NCBI GenBank assembly: GCA_015350385.1 | Contig: WNKI01000002.1 | Coordinates: 1,458,895-1,522,894 of the forward strand | Source: Aculops lycopersici | Taxonomy: Eukaryota > Arthropoda > Arachnida > Trombidiformes > Eriophyidae | Reading direction: 5' to 3' | DNA length: 64,000 bases | Shown here: piece after piece, positions 40,785-53,700 of the stretch | Numbering within the stretch: the first letter of the stretch is position 1 | Layout: each line of letters begins with the position of its first letter | Made by a program: the position numbers and the translations under genes | Notes under the pieces: model-generated | The model's database searches: none | Seen by the model: the letters and a program-made list of their open reading frames with translations, nothing else | What the model was told of the DNA's origin: nothing

Positions 40785-43440
40785 TTCAAGTAATTTTTTC
40801 TTTAATATACTTCTTGAAAATTTTGATCTATCCCACTACTGATCACTTGATGTTGCTTATACTTGGATGCCGATTCTCTTGATATTCTCTCTAATAAATT
40901 ATCTTGGCTCTTGCTTAGGTCATGACGGTAATTGGGGTTGTATTTCTATCTTGAAATTTGATTCGTTTCACAGTCAACCTCAAAGTAGCTCCATGTTTCT
41001 ATCTTCTTAGAGACAGGGAGAGTGTGCATGGATACAGCACGCAAAGGTGACGTAACGGTAGAGAATGATTTTTGCTAATCCCCCGAGGAGCTACATCTCA
41101 TCACATCAATCTAAAGTTGCTAGAATGAATGTGGTTTCCGTTGTTTTTGTTTTTGTTTTGATTTTTGTTGTTATTGTCGCTCTCACCCACTTGCTCCTGT
41201 CAGGACTTGAGAAACAGAGGCATTTGATTAGAGGTAGACTCAATTCAACTTGTTGCCGAAATCCGAGGATCTTTAGGGGGACGGTGGATGAGATTTTATA
41301 ATTATCCCCCCTCACCTAAGCCAATTTCTCGTATACAAGCGCAGTGGTCTACTGCACCCCTCTCTCTCCCTCCCCAACTCTCACTTCTTTACTTCTTTCA
41401 CTCAAATAAGTTCTTCTGCGATTTTAATTCTCTAGCAAGAAACTTTGGAGGCAGTGGACCCTGAGGGACGAATTACGTAGTTTTTGCTCTAGGTAAAGCT
41501 GGCGACTAGCACCTGTTACGTCGCCCTAACCTAACTAGCTGCCAACCAGTTTCTTGCAACTCGCTTTAGGAGCATCCAGTTGCTGCTTTGCTCTTTCAAC
41601 GCGCCAACTTTCGCCTCTGCTTTCCAGCTTAAATCCAGCCAATCAACTCACTCTAGCCTAAATGAAGCAATGCACAACGAGACTAAGGCAAGATGGTAGG
41701 GAGGAAGAGAAAGAACAACAAAGACACTTGCAGTAGCTCACCGATTAAGGAATATAAATCCAACGTGAGTGAGTTGCGCTCCATTAACTTGAAGTCTTCT
41801 TCTTCCTCTCAACCACTTGTTGGCTGACACTTGTTTTTCCATCCACTTTAAAATCCAACTAACTTGTGCTCAAGTGTTTCCGATGAGATTTTGATCTTGC
41901 ATACTAACTAGATGAGCAGTGCGACGAGTGCATAAAACTACCTGTTGTCTGGCTCAGGTGAACCGACTTCTCTCTTGTTCTGCCTCGAATTGATATGGCC
42001 TCGCAGTGTTACTAACGCAAGCGAGTGAGCCAGTGAGTAAGCAGAAGCTGGTTTTGCTTGGCTTAATTGCCACGAGCTTTGAAATTAAACTACCTGTTTG
42101 TTGTCTGCTTTTGGGTTATATTATCTCACTGTAACATTTTCCTCGCAAGAATTCCATACCAAATTGAATTTGTTTCACGATGTCAGCCGGCGTTTTCCTC
42201 TCGTTTCCTCGATTTTTATCCCTATCGCTTCAAAAGATTGAGATGACGATTAACAATTTTGATACAGACGCCTCGATTATGATGAAAGACAACAAATCAC
42301 ATAGTTTGCACAACACAACCGAGACGCCGCGTACTTGACACTCGAAACCTTTGCCTTGAAATCTTATCAACAGTCAACTTTCCTCCAATCTAACCCACAT
42401 TGAAACGCTTGTCGCGACGAAAGCGAGCTCAGAAACTTACTCTTTCCGAAGCAACAGGTAGTAAACTCTCATTGGCACTCCAATTTGCGCCTTGCAAACC
42501 TCCTTTTGCTCCGAGCTAACGGGCGAGCATCTGTCAGCTCGCAACTCTATTTTGTGTCCTTTTCTGATGCCTCAGATAGCTCACGTCAGAGATGTTAGGC
42601 GGAGTCTTGCGTGAAAGACAAAAGACCGTGGGCAATCCGCAAACTTTGAATCTCTCGAAAGCTCGAAACTCGAGAGATTTTGAGAAAATACCAGCAGGGT
42701 AAGTGGCAAGCTCTAGTAGCTTTGGTTTGTTTGCCATCTAGCAGAGCAAGAGGCCAAACTTCCGCCTTTTGTGAGTAGCTCAGTGCTCGTCACTCGTCTT
42801 TCATCGTTTGTTTCTGAGTCTGTCTTTGTCCCTGCTACCTGTCAATTGCTCACCTGCTCACCTGTGAGTGACCGTAACCATCGACGATCTAAAGTCGAGG
42901 AGACTGTTATTGCAGTGCCTGCTAATTGAGTTCTTGCATGAGTTTCTACTGTAGGTTTCCTAGTTGCTTTTGGTGCTTTTCTACTTAGCCCTGTGGCTGG
43001 CCATTGGGCAAGTAGATATCCGACCTTTGTCGAGTGTTGCCAATCCATTGGGCAAAGTCACTCAAGCATTCTAGTGCTAATTGAGTTGATCGCTAGCAAG
43101 AAAAAGCTGACACAAGCGACACCAGCTGTCCTGCAGCGCAGTCCTGCAAAGTGTCGCGAAAGTGCAACAAGCATTCCCGCTAGCTTTATACAGTATTTTT
43201 TCCCTTTACTCTTGCGACACTATCCTTGGTGCACACAGAAAAAACTAAAAGTCGCAGAAAACATCTGAACACAGCAAACGACTCCAAAACATGATTCTGA
43301 GCTTCCGGTTGTATCACCTATCTTGTAACCCTCAAATTTCGCTAGAAACAGGTGATTCCAGAGGGTTCTTTTTTGCAACGATCCAACACGGGTCATAGCA
43401 AGAAAGTTGTCGTGTCAAATCTAACAAGATCTTGTCCATT
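40785..43440. other. Non-coding region upstream of TMEM135
   Basis: This contains the TMEM135 promoter and 5' UTR at its left end. No protein-like frame was found. The word ACCTGT is dense here, for example around 41940, 42090 and 42835-42865. No other feature could be supported. Confidence 0.5.
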
Positions 43441-43444
43441 TTCT

Positions 43445-44650
43445 CTTTGGGGTCTCAACAAGTCCAACCTCCGACCACCGAGACGAAGCACTTTGCAATG
43501 CCAGAGCAAATTTTTTTCGCTTGCATCAGCTCAAATGTATCTTGCAAACTCTAATCAAATAGCTTGTTGAATTTAGTTCCCATTTGCGAGCTGGTGGCGT
43601 CATAAACCAAATGCTAGGTTGTCGGTTTCAGTTAGGGGGTACTCGGGTGCCGGCGGCAAGACAGAAAACAGCCCGTTCCTTCAGGGACAAGCAAATTGTC
43701 GATTTATGCAGGAAAAACGGCAGGTTGCAGTATCCCTCTTATGAATATCGACCCCAAACGCTTTCCGTATCCGAGGGTCTAGTTTGCGAAAGAGAGGATT
43801 CATCAATGATTTTACCTTCAATTCTCATCAGTCTAGTTTTCATGAGCATTTTGATCTATGACTCATTTTTAAGCTCAAATTTTTCATCGATTTTTATCCT
43901 CAGATATCATTGGGGGCTTGTTTTTATTGGAGGTCATAAAATAAGCATCAGAGTAGCTGAAAAGTATTTGAAAGGCGTATAGTACTCCTCAAGATTTGTT
44001 CTATCCATAGCAGTTGCAACTTTAGCAGTAAGAGGAAGAAGTATTTGATATTGATCGCCGAATGATTTTAACGCCAGAGGGTCTGATTGGAAAATTAAGA
44101 CTTTTTGGATAGATTTTTTAGGTGGACTTTAATATACTGATTTGAAGAAGTCTCAAAATGCATTAATTGTACCCAGATTCAACATATTTTTGAAACTATG
44201 GACTTTCATAGATTGGAGGCCTCGAGAATCGTCGGAAGTGATAAAATGTGACCCAGATGAGTGAGGTATACAAAAATAGCTTATTTATCTCTCAAAATAA
44301 CTCAACGTTGCAACAGACTCACAGAAATTGCCTCCGATTAAAATTTTGTGAGTCCCACGCGCGAGAAAGAATACCAATCAGAGGGTCTCACGATAAAATG
44401 GGTCTAGTGTTCGTCACTATTGCTGGCTAATATGATTAGTCTAACGCTCATGGCCATTCTAATGTACCGGAGGTACATAAATTCCGAATTTCCTCTAGAT
44501 TATAAGAGAACCAAGAATCGGGATCAATTTTTCTACCGGAAGCCATAAAATATGAGCCATTCAGGCGGCTAGAAAAAATGAAGGCTGGCTAAGCTTCGAT
44601 TAGCAGGTTGAACTCATTCCTGTGTTTGTTTTCAGGCTCAAAAGAACCCT
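43445..44650. repeat. Decayed tandem repeat, period about 304 bp, three clear copies and perhaps a fourth
   Basis: The marker GAGGGTCT recurs at 43773, 44077 and 44381, exactly 304 bases apart. A second marker, ATAAAAT after a GGAGG/GGAAG-type word, recurs at 43936, 44241 and 44545, spaced 305 and 304. Further blocks also line up: AGTCTAG followed by CATGAGCATTTTGAT near 43831 corresponds to AGTCTAA followed by CATGGCCATTCTAAT near 44437, two periods apart. An earlier, shifted copy (GGGGTCTC near 43449, GTCATAAA near 43600) suggests a fourth, more eroded unit. The copies are heavily diverged and AT-richer than the surroundings. No transposase-like frame is present. The array sits beside the 3' end of UNC80. 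Confidence 0.6.
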
Positions 44651-44691
44651 TCTCAAGGTTTATATATATCGCCTCATTATAATGCACACTT

Positions 44692-44697
44692 TTATTT
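44692..44697 (-). other. UNC80 polyadenylation signal
   Basis: AATAAA on the minus strand, about 100 bases beyond the UNC80 stop codon. The tandem repeat begins just beyond it. Confidence 0.55.
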
Positions 44698-44796
44698 ATA
44701 GATTGTTAACAGATTGCTTAATTTTAAACAGTGTAGATAGTTGTTTTGGCATTTGTTCTTGTTACTCCTTTCACTCACTTGTATGAATTACTCTTT

Positions 44797-47700
44797 CTAC
44801 TTTTGCTCCGATTGCTCACGAGGACCAATGGAGGTTTGTTCGTGCTTATGACCTTCGTGTCCGCCCATTTGAACTTGACTGTGTGAGCCAATCATGGTGG
44901 TGGCGCCGACGGTAACATTCCCGCTTGCTGTGGTACCGGAAGTGCAGAGTTGCGACTGGGATCCTCCAACAGGTGTTGGTTTTCCGGGACTCACCGAGGT
45001 TGTTTGGTGAATTTGTTGTTGCTGTTGTTTTTGGTTTTGTCTATCTATGGTTTGTATTAGTTGCTTCAAAATACCCGATCCCTCGCCTGTTGATTTGCGA
45101 GGCGTTGGAAAGGCGGCCATAAGCATCGCGGGATCGATGATAAGCTGACTTCCAGCTGGCTGTCCACCGCCCCCTCTGCCTGATTCAAGGTCACCGACCG
45201 CCTGCTGTTCTCCATTACTACTGCCATTTCCAGAGCTCACAGGTGGCGGTTGGCTATTTTTGCGGTCGCCAGCGTGACCCGGCGACGGCTTCTCACTTCC
45301 TGGAGGCGCCAAACTCGAGGTATTGTTGTGTGGATAACTGGTTCGTCTCAATATTGTATTCATAACCTTCCTCGCCTCCTCTCTATTTCGTGCTGCGCTC
45401 AACCTAATGGAACCCTGCGATTGCTCACTGCGCAACCCCTTCGAGGACTCAGCCCCGGCGGAAGTTGACGCTTGAGGCGAGCCTGTTAAGTCGGTGAGTG
45501 GTGTGGATGTGGCGAGTTGAGCTGCAAAACAGGCTCCCTTCAGAGCGGCCGAAGTACCTAGCGATGTAACACCCGCGCCAGAGCTACCTGTCCCCTTATT
45601 CTGACCGCCCTGGTTGGCAAACGAGGCGATAGCTGCGCTCAAGCGGTAGTAGGCATTGAAGTGCTCGCCACCCTGCTGCGAGCTTCCATCTGCGGAAGCA
45701 CCCCCAGCCGCTCCGGCACCCGTTGCTGACCCACCGGTTGCGCCACCTGCATTACTTCCGGTCTGTGCTCCATGCGACGATGGCCGGCGCTCGCCCTCTA
45801 AAGCTTGGCGTCTCTTTACAACCAACTGCTCCTTGAGGATTCTCATTTCAGCCGTTAGAGAAACGAACAGGAACGAGCGACTCCGGCAAACGGTTGGTGC
45901 AAGCCCGTCGATCTTGGCATCAATCAGCCGCTGGCATTGCATATAGTGTGCAATCTCGCCGCTGGATTGTTGTTGCAATTGCTGTTGCTTCACTTTACTC
46001 GCTAACTGGCACTTGATCATCGGTAGCAACAACACAAATACCGGAAAGCGATAGGTAGCCACAAAGTCGAGGAAATCCCAAAGCGGTCCACAGGGTTGGC
46101 CGGATTGTAAGGCTAAATCCCTGATTACTCTAGCAACTCGTATCCACTCGCCGGCAAGCTGGAATTCAAAACAAACACAAAGGATCTTTAGGCCAAGAAA
46201 TCCAATCTTCAATGCCTCCTGATGTTGAGCCACCTGATGTGCTTGTGCCGCCGAATGGGCCGAGGATCCAACGATTCCCAATGCCGAGGCGCCAGTTTGA
46301 GTAGATCCAATCGTAGTGGTTATTTTGGATAGGATAAACTGCGAGGTGTCCGTGGTCGCTTTTGGTGAGGTGCTAGCAGATGCGTATCCCTTGCTCGATG
46401 CTGAATTTGGTGCCAACATGTTGAGTACAATGTTTAATATAAACATTATATCGCAAACCCTCAACTTTGGTGCCTCGCGAGCGCCGCTGCAAACTCGAAT
46501 GCACATGGGATAGATGAGGTTCAGCATTAAGGATTCCAATTTTTCCGGTGTATTCATTGCGTGACCAACCAGCGACTCGAGGGTTTGGTTTTCGCCCGTT
46601 TGAAGCAATTGCATTGCAATCAACCTGATGGTGACCGAGTTGAATCCCTGGGTAGTCAGCGAGCTTCCGCCACTCGATGCCGCATTCGCCAGCCTCTCTG
46701 CAGTGAGCGCAGCGGCAGTGAGCGCGGCAAACGAGGGTGCCGATGTGCTGGCGCCCTGGGAGCCTGCCGAGCTCGACAGGGTGGTTGACAAAACTCCGCC
46801 CGCTGCAATGGGCGACAACGAGGAGGGGCCGCCGGTGCCGGCCAACGTTGAGGTGGCTGCCGCTGGTCCACCTGAAACGCTCAACAGGTTGCTTTCGGCT
46901 GAGCGCTCGCCTACCTGACCACCCGTTGTTGCGTAATCTGAACCAGATTGGCCACCGCCGCCTCCGCTGGTGACAGCGACCTGTGGATTTGTGTTACTGA
47001 TTCCGCTAGCTGAGGTCGCCGTTTGCTGTGTGCTAGTTAAACTGTGGAAAATATTACTCGATGGCTGGGCACCTTGGAGTCCGTCGCTGAGAATAATGTT
47101 TTGGCAACAACTAATCAGGGACTTGAGGTGAGGTAAGTGCACTATATAAGGATGCTTGATGAACGTTAAATAGGCGCCCTTCAATAATTGCTTAGCTCCC
47201 TCCCAATCGGTACTTCGTTTGATCCAAGTTTTCTTTGCTATCCTATTGAAGGTCTTGTCCAATCTCTTGAGAATCAGAATCAACGCAGGTCTTATGGCCT
47301 CCTGACGCCACTCTGTGTTTGGCAAAATCTCGTTCATGTACCGCACAAGACCGCGACTGGCCATAACGGATGGATCAGTGGAGGCAAATTTGAGTAGACT
47401 ATTGGCTACCTCGGCTAGTTTTAAGTGCGACTTTGTATCCAGTAGCTCATAGGAGGAGTGTTTCTGGTGCAAGTCAACGTATTTCTTTGCAGACTCAACC
47501 AACCGTCCGGTGCTTAACGCTAGAAACTCGGCCACCAAATTCAACAAAGTGTCACGAGGCACCAAAAACTCGCCTCTGGTTATCTCGTTCTCCTCGCTAG
47601 TTAGTCCCTTTTGGCCCTGCCCACCACGGTGCAAACCCGAGGATAGGTTGGCCTGTCGCTTATCCGCTTGACTCTGCTCCTTTTTACTCTTTTCTGGTCC

Positions 47701-50700
47701 ACTGATCGACGGTTCGTCGGCGTAAAAGTCCATTGGCGATCCCGCCGAGTTGTTTGGATTTCTGCCTCCTCTTCTGGTGTCGCGCGATTCCGTGCGCCTG
47801 ATACTCGAAGACCGGAAGTCGAACGACGGCAAGGGACCGTTGAAGTTGCGCGTCAAACTCTCGCAATTAACTATGAGAGTTCTAATGCAAATGGAAATAC
47901 TCTGAATCTTTTGTAACTCGTCCTTGTGCGCCTGTTTGCCCATCGACTGGCCGGCTTTTTTCGATGTACTAGCCTGTAGATGTTTCATATACAATGGTAC
48001 CACTGTCTCCAGGATAATGAGCATCTGCGTGGACCTTGGGGAATCGCTGGCATAAGCTGTCACGGTTACACAAAGACTTATTATATCGAGCATCTCAATG
48101 GACTCCTTGTCTTGTTGATAGCAAAAGTCGATGGCCCGGAGGGGCTTCTCGGCGTCCACTAATTCGAGAATATCAATTGGATCCTTGAATGCCTTTTCCA
48201 AAGATTGAAGCAACCGGAAGAAGGCAGCCGGCGAGATTCTGCTGGGATCAGTGATGCCACTTCCTCCACTTCCACTAGCCCCCGAAGTCGAAGCTGAATA
48301 AAATGCTCCTGATTGGTTCATGGCTAGTGGTGAGTTTGATTGAGCTTGCTGCAGAATCTCGGCTGTGTTTAACCTACTTGCCACACTACCAAAGAGTTGT
48401 AGCAGGAACGGTTTCCGGTGTACTATGTAAAACTGTTTGCATACAAACTCAATACTCTGGCAAAGCAATTGGTTGTTTTGGTGGTTGCTGTAAACTTGCA
48501 CAATGGTTCCCATAATAGACATAAATCCCTCAGTGGCAAAGATATTTTTGAACTGGTGAGTGGCATTGATAAATGTGGCCAAACATAACCTCAAAACTGC
48601 CGCCTCTTCGCAATGCAGCACAAAAATACCACAGATTGCGTTTAGAAACAACTGAATGTCTCCTAACTGTAAGAAGAAACCAGAGGTTAGCTCAAACATT
48701 CTACCAATCGTTCGAACCCAACAGATTTTGTGTATCCGATCTAAACTGAACACCTGATGCCCAAGCGGCCCTCTAAATAGGCCGAAGTTTGTCTCGAGGG
48801 CCTTACGAGGAAAAGTGGGTAGTTTCATGAGTTCTTCGTGCAAGAATAGCACACGTTGCACGGCCATATGAGTTGATTTTACAATAGCCAACGCCATTGA
48901 CACTTTTCCAAATTCCATGAATTGATTAATTAACTCCTGATTTTGGAGTATATCAAATGCCTTATTGGGATCCAATTTGATTACCTGCAATTGCGTTTGG
49001 TTGTATGGAGTTTTGTAGGAGTAAAAGTCGCGGACGTAACTGTGCAAATTGTACAGATAGTTGGTTCGAATATCAACCAGAAAGTGCTCGTTCCATCTTG
49101 GCCTCTCAATTTTCCAAAAGCCAAGAGACTCCACTAAAATGTGGTAGAATTGAGTGGTTTCGCCAACGTCAAATTGGTTTGGGATTCCACTGGAGTCCGA
49201 CTCGCACTCGACTACTATCTTCTTGGTTCCTGGAATGTTGGCCGTGATCAACAGGTTGTGGTCGCACTGTTCCTTGCGTAGAATTTGTTTTAAATCTTTC
49301 AGAAAAAGTCCATATACTGAGGGGACCACTAGACAGAGGACTGATAGCGTGTCGGCAATCAGTTTTTGGTTGCTCTCAGCTGAGGATCTGATGCAGTAGA
49401 TTATAAATCCAATTAGATAGTTGTACAGGGTGTAGGCAGCTTGAGATGGAAGGCGTGGCATGAATCTAATTAGTCTCCTCAGTACCTGGAAGGTGGTGCT
49501 TTGGTTTTGTCTGGTCAATCGCTCGAAGAAATAACGAAGAAATAGAGCGGGGTCATCCACTAAACAGGACCAAATTGCCTTATTGGCTACCTCATAAACC
49601 GCCGATCCCTCGTAGGTGACCCGAGAGTCATCAAGCAGGTTAATCATAACAATGGCCGCTTGGCACAAGCAGGTGGGAAATAAGGCTTGTGCTGATTTCA
49701 TTTGAAGCAAGGCTCGATTTTCTTGCGCATCCTCGTCCTGGCCACCTGTTCCCGCCCCGCCTCCAGCTCCACTTCCGCCCATTCCATCGAGCTCGTCGCC
49801 GCCGCCACCACCGCCGCCGCTAGCTTGTGTAGACAGAGTTGGCTCGTAGGCTGCATAGAGAGTGATTGGCACTGAAGTTATAAGATAGTTTTCCCGATCC
49901 TCCCTAAGCTTATCATGCTTCTCCCTCAGCGCCTTTGTAACGATCTCAATCTGTTGCTTGCGGCGAGTCTTCGTGGCCGTCACAAAGGATTTTTGAACCG
50001 ACTGGTCCTGGCCAATGGTTACCTCTTCAACATTGCTCGTCTTCCGCGGCATCCACGGCGGATCAACCACTGGCCTCGACTCCTGCGCAATCTTTGGCGA
50101 GGGCAGCGTGAACTCAATTGAGGGAGGAGCCATTTTAAAGTGCACAAACGCTCCATCCTCGAGACGAGGCCAACACTGATACCTGGCGTCCCAAATGACG
50201 TAGAACTTGTTGATTGCTGCGCATTTACGTGACGCGTCCTCGCTGGCCAACTCGTCCATCAGCAACTTACTTGCATCAGAGGGACACTTGATCGAGGCTA
50301 TGATGAAACTAACCGCTGCGGTGCGTGAAATTTGTTGGTCGTCTTCAAGCAAAAGTTGCCACGAGAAGTAGATCATTTCAGTGAAATTTTCGCGTGGTAA
50401 TATCACTGCGCCCTTGAGAAACGATGACATTGGACAGTGCAGTAGACTTTTAACGCTAGACCGGATGTACTTAATAATCTGCGGCTCGTCCTGTTGCTTC
50501 CTGGCACTTCGCTCCTTTGCTCTAGCTAGTGTCAGTGCTCTCATTGTATCCGACATCATTGCGGCCAAACCAGCAGGCGAGTCCATTGTGGACTGCTGCT
50601 TCGACGACGACGATCCAAACTTACCGACAACGCCCTTCGCCTTCCCGCTACCCGAATGCTGGTGGTGATGGGCCTCGTCCCGCGGCGAGTCAGTTTGTTG

Positions 50701-53700
50701 TTGTTGTTTCTTTGATTTCTTGTCACGCCCTCTCTTGTCCCGACTCGTTGACTCGCTGGTCGATTGATCCAGAATGGAGGCGGAACAATCGGAACCCGCC
50801 CGGGTGCCGCCCATTCCATCGATGGGATGACCCGACTTGGAATCCTGAGAGGGGACACGCTGGTGATGGGGATGGTAGTTGCGGCGACTCTGTAAGCTCA
50901 TGAGTTTTTCCAATCGGGTTTCAAACATACGAGCACCCAATGAGTTTTGACTGTATGGATCCTCGTAGATATTTTGCACACACATCACCAATCGGCGACA
51001 GGTGTCCTGGTGCAACTTGTAACAGTAGCTCTTGCAGGAGGGGAAATGGGCGCAGTTGCAATCTATGGTTGAGTTAATCATTGCAATTGACCTGAACCAG
51101 GGCATGTTGCTCATAATGCGACTCTCGTCCTCATACTTATCGGCTGCTTCGCCTCCAGTCGCCCCACTGGCACCGTAGTTTTCCTCGCAACTTCCGTTTC
51201 CCGCTGATTCGTCGCCGCTGAGCTCCTGAGCATTGCCGCCGCCACCGCAACCACTTGTTGCCGTATCCTGGCCACCAGTTGTAACTCCCGAATGTTGCTG
51301 CTGCTGCCCGTTTGTTGTTCGATCGCTAGTGTCGCTCTTCTCGCTTATTCCCGAAACTCGCCGACGAGATCTTATAGAATCGGTGCGTCGAACACCGGCA
51401 TCGCTGACGGAGCTATTCTCAAGATCCTCGTCTAGTTCCTGCGCAAATTTAGCCGTCTTCTTCTGCTGCTCTCGCTGCTCCTTGTCCTGCGACGGCTTAC
51501 GTAGTTTGATGCTCTTCCTTCGATGCGATTGGCTATCGATGACGCCGCTCGATCTCAGCAAACAGGTGGCCGCTGCGACAACCACAGCGCTCGAGGCGCC
51601 CCCTTGCGACAAGTGGCGTCCTGCAGTCATCTTGCGCATTGCGTCTTGCTGCTGCTCCGTTGTATTGACCGATGGGGCCAGGGGACTGGTTGCCGCCAAG
51701 GCGGACTGACTACCTGATTCCAACTGCTTGTCACTCTGACCGTGAGAGGGATTTTCGTCTTCATCGTTCGTCTCGTGCAAAATGAAACTAATTCGTCGCT
51801 CGGGATGCTCAGCAATGGCTGCCGTTGCGGGATTTCTCAGGTGATTTCCGGAGGATTGCATTTGCTGTTGCTGTTGTTGTTGCTGCTGCTGCTGAGCTTG
51901 CTGACTCGCAGCCTGCACCACGGAGCCCAAGGTTGCGGGAAGCTGACCGAAACCCAAACTACTGAGCGCCATGCTCCACCTTCGATTTGCTGTTACTGCT
52001 CGCGAGACGTCGTAAATGGACAACTTTTCGCCCAACTTAGTGCCGGCAATTTGGTGCTGTACGATGGTGGGCGGCAAGTAGCGATATGTCTCACGCAGAA
52101 AGGTGGTCACCTCAAACAACAAGTGGCAGGCGGCCATCTTGAGGGCGAAAGGACTTGCGTCGCCCCGGATGGTTGGCTGTAAGAAGTCAATCTCCATTGA
52201 CGACAACAGGTTGTTGCTGTTGCCATTAGTGCCATTGAGGGCATTGATATGATCGCTCATATTAACATGCTCGCTAACCAGCTGACTGCTGCTATAATCT
52301 TGCTCCATATCCATCTTATTGCTATCGCCATCTGAAGTCTGAGGTTGATATTGTTGCTGGTTATGCTCATTCACAAGCAACTCCTCCAATCTTGTTCCTA
52401 TGGCCTCAGCCCACGAGTAGAAAGCGCGCCCGGCGGCCCGGTACATGAGAGTGTTGTTTCTAGTTGTCCTCTGAATCGAGCTCGACTTGCGCAATCGGGC
52501 CGACGCGCCGCCGGATCCACTGGAAGCGGAAACGCCGGGCGCGATGCTCGTGCGCCTGGCGCTCATGTTCATTCGCATCCAAGGCGGCCACTGGCCGCGA
52601 TTGCATTTGTGCACAAAGTTGGCGCATTCCAAGAAGATGGCCGCCCGAATGACAACGGGACTCTTTAGATCGAGTAGCGCAGCTAGCATTGCGGGATCCA
52701 AAAAGTCGCCCGGCGAGCAGGACTCCATTAGGAAGGAGAAATTTGCCATTCCGGTTTGGATGGCCTCGTAGAGTTGTGCGTTTTGCTTTAGTAATTGGAG
52801 TGTTGTATTCACCTGCCAGGGTTGCTGGTTGGTTTGATTGGACAAATGCGCTGTGTTACCTGCAGCTGTGGGCGCATATTGGCCACTCGAGCTGACACCT
52901 GCTCGTGATGACGAGCCATGTTGCTCGTGAAATGAACCCATCGATTGGTGACCAATCAGTGAAGCCTTGCGACTAACCTCCTCGGCTCCTCCCATCGACT
53001 GGTCGCTACTTCCGGCGGGAGGCCAACTCTCGCCCTGACCGAGTGAGCCACCGCCGCCGCCACCTGTTGTTGCTAAATCATCGCCCGAGTGTTGGTGGTG
53101 CGCGGCTTGCGTTGAGCCCGTCAACGATTTGCCCTTGCCGCCAAAAACCTGCTCTAATTTCTTCTTTGCCTTAGACAACGACAAAATCCCGCCCTGTTGT
53201 TGGTCCATGGGAGTCATCCCTGGACCATGACCACCTGTTATTCCGGAACCCCGGAAAACAGGACTTGTAGTTGAGTCCTTGCCTCCCCTAAACTTGTGAG
53301 AATTCAGTGGGGTTCTATGTTGTTGTTGCTGCTGTTGACTGTGTATTCCTCTCGGCGAGTTTTGGTCGAGGTGAGCCAATGGACTCTGGTGAGCGGATGA
53401 GTAATTATACCCACCGCCGCCGCCCGATTGCATAGTGTCCATTTGATCACCATTACCGCCAACGCCAATTCCACCATCCATATTCATGGGATCAGACGCA
53501 TTTTCGGGATCTCCAACCACAAAGCGACTACTTGCTTTATGTGGCCCATTGCTATTGAAACAGGTAGATTCATCATCACTGGGTATCCTAACAAACTCAC
53601 CAGTTGCTCCACCACGACCACCTGGGGCGCATCTACTTGATTGGACTCGCTGCTCTGCTTCTAGTTGTTTCTGTTGTTGATTCAGAAGTTTTGTTGAGTC

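Noticed and set aside
43350..44430. Small plus-strand frames within the tandem repeat
   Set aside because: They are short, not shared between the repeat copies and have no recognisable features.
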